DNA of 64,000 bases from the NCBI RefSeq assembly GCF_016907835.1, contig NZ_JAFBCT010000001.1, forward strand, positions 1,240,001 to 1,304,000. Direction: 5' to 3'. The position numbers and the translations under genes are program-made. The notes under the pieces are model-generated. The model worked only from the letters and a program-made list of their open reading frames with translations, searched no databases and was not told the DNA's origin. Source of the stretch: Agromyces cerinus (lineage in GTDB: Bacteria; Actinomycetota; Actinomycetes; Actinomycetales; Microbacteriaceae). Numbering within the stretch: position 1 is the first letter of the stretch; each line of letters begins with the position of its first letter. This document shows positions 58,574-64,000 of this stretch, in pieces.

Positions 58574-60111
58574 GGGCGTCTCCAGCTTCGTCCGTCGCGT
58601 TCGAGGAGTTCATCGGCCGAGGCCGGACCCCAGGTGCCGGGGCGGTACTGCTCGGGCTGACCCTGCGTCGCCCAGAACTCCTCGATCGGGTCGAGGATCT
58701 TCCACGAGAGCTCGACCTCCTCCTGTCGGGGGAAGAGCGGTGGGTCGCCGAGCAGCACGTCGAGGATCAGCCGCTCGTAGGCCTCGGGGCTCGCCTCGGT
58801 GAAGGCGTGGCCGTAGCCGAAGTCCATCGTCACGTCGCGCACCTGCATGCCGGCGCCGGGCACCTTCGAGCCGAAGCGGATCGTGACGCCCTCGTCGGGC
58901 TGCACGCGGATGACGAGTGCGTTCTGGCCGAGCTGCGAGGTCTGGCTGTCGGCGAACACCTGCTGCGGCGCGCGCTTGAAGACGACCGCGATCTCGGTGA
59001 CGCGCCGGCCGAGGCGCTTGCCCGCGCGCAGGTAGAACGGCACGCCCGCCCAGCGGCGAGTGCCGATGGTGAGCTTCATGGCCGCGTAGGTCTCGGTCGT
59101 CGAATCGGGGTTCATGCCGTCTTCGTCGAGGAATCCGATGACCTTCTCGCCGCCCTGCCAGCCGCCCGCGTACTGGCCGCGCGCGGTGCCCGTCGCGAGG
59201 TCGTCGGGCAGACGCACGGCCGCGAGGATCTTCTCCTTCTCGGCGCGCAGGTCGCCGGCCTCGAACGAGATCGGCTCCTCCATCGCCGTGAGCGCGAGCA
59301 GTTGCAGCAGGTGGTTCTGGATGACGTCGCGCGCCGCACCGATGCCGTCGTAGTACCCGGCACGGCCGCCGACGCCGATGTCCTCCGCCATCGTGATCTG
59401 CACGTGGTCGACGTGGTTCGCGTTCCAGATGGGCTCGTAGAGCTGGTTCGCGAACCGGAGCGCCAGGATGTTCTGGACGGTCTCCTTGCCGAGGTAGTGG
59501 TCGATGCGGAACACCGAGTCGGGCGGGAAGACCGATGCCACGACGTCGTTCAGCTCGCGCGCCGTCTTCAGGTCGCTGCCGAACGGCTTCTCGATGACGA
59601 CGCGGCGCCACTGGTCGCCCCGCTGCTCGGTCAGCCCCGAGCGCTTCAGCTGTTCGGTGACGAGCGGGAACGACTTCGGCGGGATCGACAGGTAGAACGC
59701 GTGGTTGCCCATCGTGCCGCGCTCGCGATCGAGGTCTTGGACGACCTGGCGGAGGCGGTCGAAGGCCGCGTCGTCGTCGAAGTCACCGGGTACGAAGCGG
59801 ATGCCTCGGGCCAGCTGCCTCCAGACGTCCTCGCGGAACTCGGTGCGGGAGTACTCCTTGACCGAGTCGTGCACGACCTGCTCGAAGTCCTGGTCGGCCC
59901 ATTCGCGCCGGGCGAAGCCGACGAGCGCGAATCCGGGCGGCAGCAGCCCCCGGTTCGCGAGGTCGTAGACCGCCGGCATCAGCTTCTTGCGCGACAAGTC
60001 GCCCGTGACGCCGAAGATGATGAGGCTCGACGGACCCGCGATGCGGTTCAGTCGGTAGTCCTTGGGGGATCGGAGCGGATTGTGCTGCGCGGTGATCGCG
60101 GCCGGTTGCAT
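58570..60111 (-). CDS. zwf: glucose-6-phosphate 1-dehydrogenase
   Basis: 513 residues. First enzyme of the oxidative pentose-phosphate pathway, makes NADPH. Nucleotide-binding GVTGDLSRKK (34-43), the catalytic site RIDHYLGKETVQN near 203, and VIEKPFGSDL before it. ATG 60111 has GGAGGA 4 nt upstream on the minus strand. pgi ends 15 nt before this start. opcA is coupled after it. Confidence 0.98.
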   Translation of the reverse strand: MQPAAITAQHNPLRSPKDYRLNRIAGPSSLIIFGVTGDLSRKKLMPAVYDLANRGLLPPGFALVGFARREWADQDFEQVVHDSVKEYSRTEFREDVWRQLARGIRFVPGDFDDDAAFDRLRQVVQDLDRERGTMGNHAFYLSIPPKSFPLVTEQLKRSGLTEQRGDQWRRVVIEKPFGSDLKTARELNDVVASVFPPDSVFRIDHYLGKETVQNILALRFANQLYEPIWNANHVDHVQITMAEDIGVGGRAGYYDGIGAARDVIQNHLLQLLALTAMEEPISFEAGDLRAEKEKILAAVRLPDDLATGTARGQYAGGWQGGEKVIGFLDEDGMNPDSTTETYAAMKLTIGTRRWAGVPFYLRAGKRLGRRVTEIAVVFKRAPQQVFADSQTSQLGQNALVIRVQPDEGVTIRFGSKVPGAGMQVRDVTMDFGYGHAFTEASPEAYERLILDVLLGDPPLFPRQEEVELSWKILDPIEEFWATQGQPEQYRPGTWGPASADELLERDGRSWRRP

Positions 60112-60126
60112 CGTTCCTCCGGGTTA

Positions 60127-61731
60127 TCAGGCGACGACGTCGAACAGCGTCGCCGTATTGGCCGAGGGGTCGGTGAGCGTGAGCGTGAGCACCGGTCGAC
60201 CGTGCTCGGCGAGCACGCTCGCGTCGCCCGACGCCTGCGCTGCGATCAGCTGGCCGAAGGTGAACGGTCGATCGGGGATCGCGACGTCTTCGGCGGGCGT
60301 CTGCGTGATCTGCAGGAACGCGCCGACCGCTGGGCCGCCCTTGTGGAACTGCCCGGTCGAGTGGAGGAAGCGCGGCCCCCAGCCGAACGTGACCGGTCGA
60401 CCGGCACGGGCGGCGAGCATGCCCCTGAGTCGCTCAAGCTCGGGGTGGGCGACGCGATCGACGTAGGCCTGGATCGAGAGGTAGCCGTCGGCCGGCAGCT
60501 CTTCGAGGAGCACGTCGATGGCCGAGGCGAGGTCGCTCGAGGCGCCGATCACCTCGGCGGTGCCGCGCACCTCGATGCCCTGTTCGACGAATGCCGCCGG
60601 CGTGGGCTCGGGTCGGGCGTCGAGGAGGCCCCGCGCGGCGATCTTCGCCGATTCCACGTCGGGCTGGTCGAAGGGGTTGATGCCGAGGATGCGGCCCGCG
60701 ACGGCGGTCGCGTACTCCCAGACGAGCAGCTGCGCGCCCAGCGTTCCCGAAACGCGGATCTCGCCGGAGTCGTCGCGGCCGAAGATCTCGTCGCCCGCGT
60801 CGTCGACGATGCGCACGATCTGCAGGTCGGCGAGGTCCTCGCCGAGCTCGGGTGCGTCGACGTCGAGCACGACGGGGAGGAGCCCGGTGCCGTTCTTGCC
60901 GGTGGATTCCGCGATCAGCTGCTCGGCCCAGTCGGGGAGCCCGACGATGTGGGTGCCGTCGGCGACGATGCCGAGCTTGTCGCGGAGGGGGACCGTCGCC
61001 GCGATCGCCGCGCCGAGCACGAGCCCCGGGTTCTCGGGGCTGTCGATGGCGAGCGAGAGCTCGATCGTCTCGGCCTCGTCGAGCACCTCGGAGATGTCGA
61101 CGCCGGCGAGGCCGGATGGCACGAGCCCGAAGGCGGTGAGGGCAGAGTAGCGGCCGCCCACGTCGGGGTCGGCGTTGAAGACCCGGTAGCCCGCAGCGCG
61201 AGCCGACTCGTCGAGCGGCGAGCCCGGGTCGGTGACGACGATGATGCGCGTCGTGGGGTCGATGCCGGCATCGCGGAAGGCCTGTTCGTAGACCCGTCGC
61301 TGGCTGTCGGTCTCGACGGTCGAACCCGACTTCGACGAGACGACGAGTGCCGACGTCGCGAGCCGGTCGGCCAGGGCCGTGCGAACCTGCCCGGGCTCGG
61401 TCGAATCGAGCACGGTGAGGTCGACGTTCGTCGTTCGCGTGATGACCTCGGGCGCGAGCGAGGAGCCGCCCATGCCGGCGAGCACGATGTGGTCGACGCC
61501 CGCGGCTTCGAGTTCTTCGCGCAGGGCTTCGATCTCGGGGACGAGCGGGCGGGAGATCGCGACGGCCTCGGTCCAGCCGAGGCGCTTCGAAGCCTCTGCC
61601 TCGGCATCGGCGCCCCAGAGGGACGCGTCCTGCGCGGTGATGCCGCTGGCCACGAGGTCGGCGACGAGCGTCGGGACCGTGCTGCGCACGGCATCGGCCG
61701 CGGCTCCGCTCACGGAGATGCGGAAGCTCAT
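60127..61731 (-). CDS. pgi: glucose-6-phosphate isomerase
   Basis: 534 residues. Interconverts glucose 6-phosphate and fructose 6-phosphate. Two SIS-type sugar-isomerase regions: [13 protein letters not shown] near 83 and [12 protein letters not shown] near 130 bind the phosphate, and the second half has [32 protein letters not shown]. Sequence is unlike the common Escherichia coli type and fits the group found with tal in high-GC Gram-positives. ATG 61731 overlaps the tal stop by 4 nt. Confidence 0.94.
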   Translation of the reverse strand: MSFRISVSGAAADAVRSTVPTLVADLVASGITAQDASLWGADAEAEASKRLGWTEAVAISRPLVPEIEALREELEAAGVDHIVLAGMGGSSLAPEVITRTTNVDLTVLDSTEPGQVRTALADRLATSALVVSSKSGSTVETDSQRRVYEQAFRDAGIDPTTRIIVVTDPGSPLDESARAAGYRVFNADPDVGGRYSALTAFGLVPSGLAGVDISEVLDEAETIELSLAIDSPENPGLVLGAAIAATVPLRDKLGIVADGTHIVGLPDWAEQLIAESTGKNGTGLLPVVLDVDAPELGEDLADLQIVRIVDDAGDEIFGRDDSGEIRVSGTLGAQLLVWEYATAVAGRILGINPFDQPDVESAKIAARGLLDARPEPTPAAFVEQGIEVRGTAEVIGASSDLASAIDVLLEELPADGYLSIQAYVDRVAHPELERLRGMLAARAGRPVTFGWGPRFLHSTGQFHKGGPAVGAFLQITQTPAEDVAIPDRPFTFGQLIAAQASGDASVLAEHGRPVLTLTLTDPSANTATLFDVVA

Positions 61732-62837
61732 CGTGCGGCCTCCAGCGCACCGCGAACGGTGTCGAGCAGCTCGTTCCAGGAGACGATGAACTTGTCGACG
61801 CCCTCGTTCTCGAGCAGCAGGGTCACGTCGTCGTAGTCGACGCCGACGCGCGCGAGCGCATCGAGCACCTCGCCGGCCTGCACGTAGACGCCGGTGACGG
61901 TGTCGCCCGTGATGACGCCGTGGTCGAAGGTGGCCTCGAGCGTCTTCTCGGGCATCGTGTTCACGACTCCCTGGGCGACGAGCTCGGTCACGTAGAGCGT
62001 GTCGGGCAGCGCGGGGTCCTTGACGCCGGTCGAGGCCCAGAGGGGGCGCTGGCGGTTCGCGCCGGACGCGAGGAGGGCTGCGGCACGCTCTCCGCCGAAC
62101 TCCTGCTCGAAGAGCTCGTAGGCGAGGCGCGCGTTGGCGAGACCGGCCTTGCTCTTCAGTGCGACGGCCTCGTCGGTGCCGATCGCGACGAGTCGCTTGT
62201 CGATCTCGGTGTCGACACGCGAGACGAAGAACGAGGCGACCGAGTGGATCGTCGACAGGTCGATGCCGGCCGCCTTGGCCTGCTCGAGCCCTGCAAGATA
62301 CGCCGCGATGACCTCGCGGTAGCGGTCGAGGCTGAAGATCAGGGTCACGTTGACGCTGATGCCGGAGCCGATCGCCTCAGTGATCGCGTCGAGGCCCTCG
62401 GCCGTCGCGGGGATCTTGATCATGGCGTTCGGGCGGTCGACCTTGGCCCAGAGCGACTTGGCCTCGGCGATCGTGCCGGCGGTGTCGCGGGCGAGACCGG
62501 GCGAGACCTCGATCGAGACGCGGCCGTCGAAGCCGTTCGAGCGGTCGTACACCGGACGGAAGACGTCGGCGGCGGCGCGCACGTCGTCGGTCGTGATCTC
62601 GAAGACCGCCGTGTCGACGTCGGCGCCGGCCGCGGCGAGCGTGTGCAGCTGTTCGGCGTAGCCGTCGCCCTTCGCAAGAGCGCCGGCGAAGATCGTCGGG
62701 TTGGTGGTGACGCCGACGACGTCGCGCTCGGCGATGAGTCGAGCGAGGCCGCCGGAGGCGATGCGCTCACGAGAGAGGTCGTCGAGCCAGATGCTGACGC
62801 CCGCCTCCGAGAGTGCTGCAGTGGGGGAGCTGGTCAT
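61728..62837 (-). CDS. tal: transaldolase
   Basis: 369 residues, the longer actinobacterial type. Transfers a three-carbon unit in the non-oxidative pentose-phosphate pathway. The Schiff-base Lys is in [14 protein letters not shown], the N-terminal [12 protein letters not shown] and [15 protein letters not shown] are family signatures, and VNVTLIFS and [13 protein letters not shown] follow. ATG 62837 has AGAGGAGA upstream. It starts 26 nt after tkt and its stop overlaps the pgi start. Confidence 0.97.
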   Translation of the reverse strand: MTSSPTAALSEAGVSIWLDDLSRERIASGGLARLIAERDVVGVTTNPTIFAGALAKGDGYAEQLHTLAAAGADVDTAVFEITTDDVRAAADVFRPVYDRSNGFDGRVSIEVSPGLARDTAGTIAEAKSLWAKVDRPNAMIKIPATAEGLDAITEAIGSGISVNVTLIFSLDRYREVIAAYLAGLEQAKAAGIDLSTIHSVASFFVSRVDTEIDKRLVAIGTDEAVALKSKAGLANARLAYELFEQEFGGERAAALLASGANRQRPLWASTGVKDPALPDTLYVTELVAQGVVNTMPEKTLEATFDHGVITGDTVTGVYVQAGEVLDALARVGVDYDDVTLLLENEGVDKFIVSWNELLDTVRGALEAAR

Positions 62838-62863
62838 GGGAGTGTCTCCTCTTCTGGCGCGCG

Positions 62864-64000
62864 TCAGGCCGACGCGAGCGATTCCTTCGCGGCGGCGACG
62901 ACGGCCTCGGCCGTGATGCCGAACTCGCGGAACAGGGTCTTGTAGTCGGCGGAGGCGCCGAAGTGCTCGATCGACACCGAGCGGCCGCGTGCCCCGAGAT
63001 AGCGGTGCCACGAGAGGGCGAGCCCGGCTTCGACCGAGACGCGCGCGGTGACGCCCGAGGGCAGCACCTGCTCGCGGTACTCGGCCGTCTGCTCCTCGAA
63101 CCACTCGAGCGACGGTGCCGAGACGACGCGTGCGCCGATGCCCTCGCCTGCGAGCGTCTCGCGGGCGGCGAGGGCGAGTTGCACCTCGGAGCCGGTGGCG
63201 ATGAGGATCACGTCGGGTGCGCCCGATGCGGCCTCGGCGAGCACGTAGGCGCCCTTCGCCACGTTCGACGCGGCGGCGAGGGTGTCACCGGATGCCTCGG
63301 CCGCGCCTCGCTCGAACACGGGGATGTTCTGCCGGGTGAGGGCGATGCCCGCGGGGGCATCCGTGCGCTTCAGGATCTCGAGCCAGGCGTATGCAACCTC
63401 GTTGGCGTCGGCGGGCCGTACGACCGTGAGGCCCGGGATCGCGCGGAGGGTCGCGAGCTGCTCGATGGGCTGGTGCGTCGGTCCGTCTTCACCGAGGGCG
63501 ACGGAGTCGTGCGTCCAGACGAAGATCGACGGCACCTGCATGAGCGCCGCGAGGCGCACGGCGGGCCGCATGTAGTCGCTGAAGATGAGGAAGGTGCCGC
63601 CGAAGGCGCGGGTCTTGCCGTGCAGCACGATGCCGTTGACGATAGCGCCCATGGCGTGCTCGCGGATGCCGAAGTGCAGCACGCGGCCGTAGGGGTTGCC
63701 CGAGAACTCGTGCGTCGACCACTCGGTCGGGATGAACGAGGCCGCGCCGTTGATCGTGGTCAGGTTCGACTCGGCGAGGTCGGCCGATCCGCCCCACAGC
63801 TCGGGCAGCACGCCGGCGAGGGCGTTGATGACCTTGCCCGAAGCGGCACGGGTCGACAGCTCGGTGCCGCCCTCGAAGACGGGGAGCACGGACTCGACGT
63901 CGGCGGGCAGCTCGCCGGCCTCGAGCCGGTCGAGGAGGGCCTTGCGATCGGGGTTGGCTGCGGCCCAGGCGTCGAACGCGAGCTGCCACTCGGCGTGCTG
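62864..64000 (-). CDS. tkt: transketolase, 5' end cut by window
   Basis: The C-terminal 378 residues of about 700; the reading frame is open to the window edge, so the TPP-binding N-terminal domain is outside. Visible are the pyrimidine-binding domain with [14 protein letters not shown] (active Glu), a [18 protein letters not shown] helix, [15 protein letters not shown] with the catalytic His, and the C-terminal domain from about codon 250. An in-frame GTG at 63889 is internal and not the start. The gene heads the minus-strand tkt-tal-pgi-zwf-opcA-pgl operon. Confidence 0.97.
   Translation of the reverse strand, partial: QHAEWQLAFDAWAAANPDRKALLDRLEAGELPADVESVLPVFEGGTELSTRAASGKVINALAGVLPELWGGSADLAESNLTTINGAASFIPTEWSTHEFSGNPYGRVLHFGIREHAMGAIVNGIVLHGKTRAFGGTFLIFSDYMRPAVRLAALMQVPSIFVWTHDSVALGEDGPTHQPIEQLATLRAIPGLTVVRPADANEVAYAWLEILKRTDAPAGIALTRQNIPVFERGAAEASGDTLAAASNVAKGAYVLAEAASGAPDVILIATGSEVQLALAARETLAGEGIGARVVSAPSLEWFEEQTAEYREQVLPSGVTARVSVEAGLALSWHRYLGARGRSVSIEHFGASADYKTLFREFGITAEAVVAAAKESLASA

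Noticed and set aside
58807..61836. Open plus-strand frame of about 1000 codons across zwf and pgi
   Set aside because: It spans two well-supported minus-strand genes and the gap between them, and its translation is low-complexity Asp/Arg/Val.
63889..63891. In-frame GTG as the start of tkt
   Set aside because: The frame stays open to the window edge with transketolase-like sequence, and the N-terminal TPP domain would be missing.

Overview
This window is a stretch of high-GC actinobacterial chromosome (about 70% G+C by eye) with strong G/C third codon positions and frequent GTG starts. Gene content and order point to the family Microbacteriaceae, probably Agromyces or a close relative: an mIHF domain fused to guanylate kinase, RbpA, WhiA, a PdtaR-type ANTAR regulator, OpcA, and a pgl-opcA-zwf-pgi-tal-tkt cluster. 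The genus is an inference. I saw no transposase, integrase, phage gene, CRISPR array, restriction system or island of divergent composition. Almost all of the sequence is core metabolism and information processing.

Layout. 1-15751 (+) is one nearly gapless run: pyrC (cut at the left edge), a small membrane protein, carA, carB, pyrF, mihF-gmk, rpoZ, coaBC, metK, priA-like, fmt, rsmB-like and rpe. Most of these genes overlap or abut. 15822-23411 (+) carries hisE-G-F-I and then trpE, two small membrane-protein genes, and trpC-B-A. 23469-32106 (+) holds lgt, gltB-gltD and pyk. 32216-36665 holds an SRPBCC protein, tRNA-Leu(CAA) on the minus strand, the ANTAR response regulator, a minus-strand hotdog thioesterase and polA. 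36751-43038 holds a DUF885 hydrolase, a DUF4166 protein, a TIGR01777 epimerase, rpsA, a minus-strand DUF4126 membrane protein and coaE. 43108-52109 (+) is uvrB-uvrA-uvrC-rapZ-whiA. 52303-56768 (+) is sodA, then gap-pgk-tpiA, secG and rbpA. 56847-64000 (-) is the pentose-phosphate cluster, transcribed tkt (cut at the right edge)-tal-pgi-zwf-opcA-pgl.

How the genes work together. The left block makes pyrimidines (carbamoyl phosphate, dihydroorotate, UMP), GDP from GMP, CoA and SAM. The centre makes histidine and tryptophan in part; hisA/B/C/D/H and trpD/F/G are not in the window. GltBD supplies glutamate. Gap, Pgk, TpiA and Pyk cover lower glycolysis, and Zwf, OpcA, Pgl, Tal and Tkt cover the pentose-phosphate pathway. 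UvrABC and PolA together form the excision-repair pathway, with a clear LexA-type box ahead of uvrA.

Regulatory signals. At least eight genes have a TAnnnT hexamer only 6-7 nt before the start codon, which implies leaderless mRNAs. Several strong hairpins close transcription units, mostly with few or no T residues after them. The rpsA leader contains a hairpin followed by four T residues that looks like an attenuator. I did not find a convincing undescribed multi-gene system. The most interesting leads are the leaderless promoters, the rpsA leader, the over-represented word GGCATCCG, the back-to-back tRNA/ANTAR promoters, and the absence of yvcK between rapZ and whiA.
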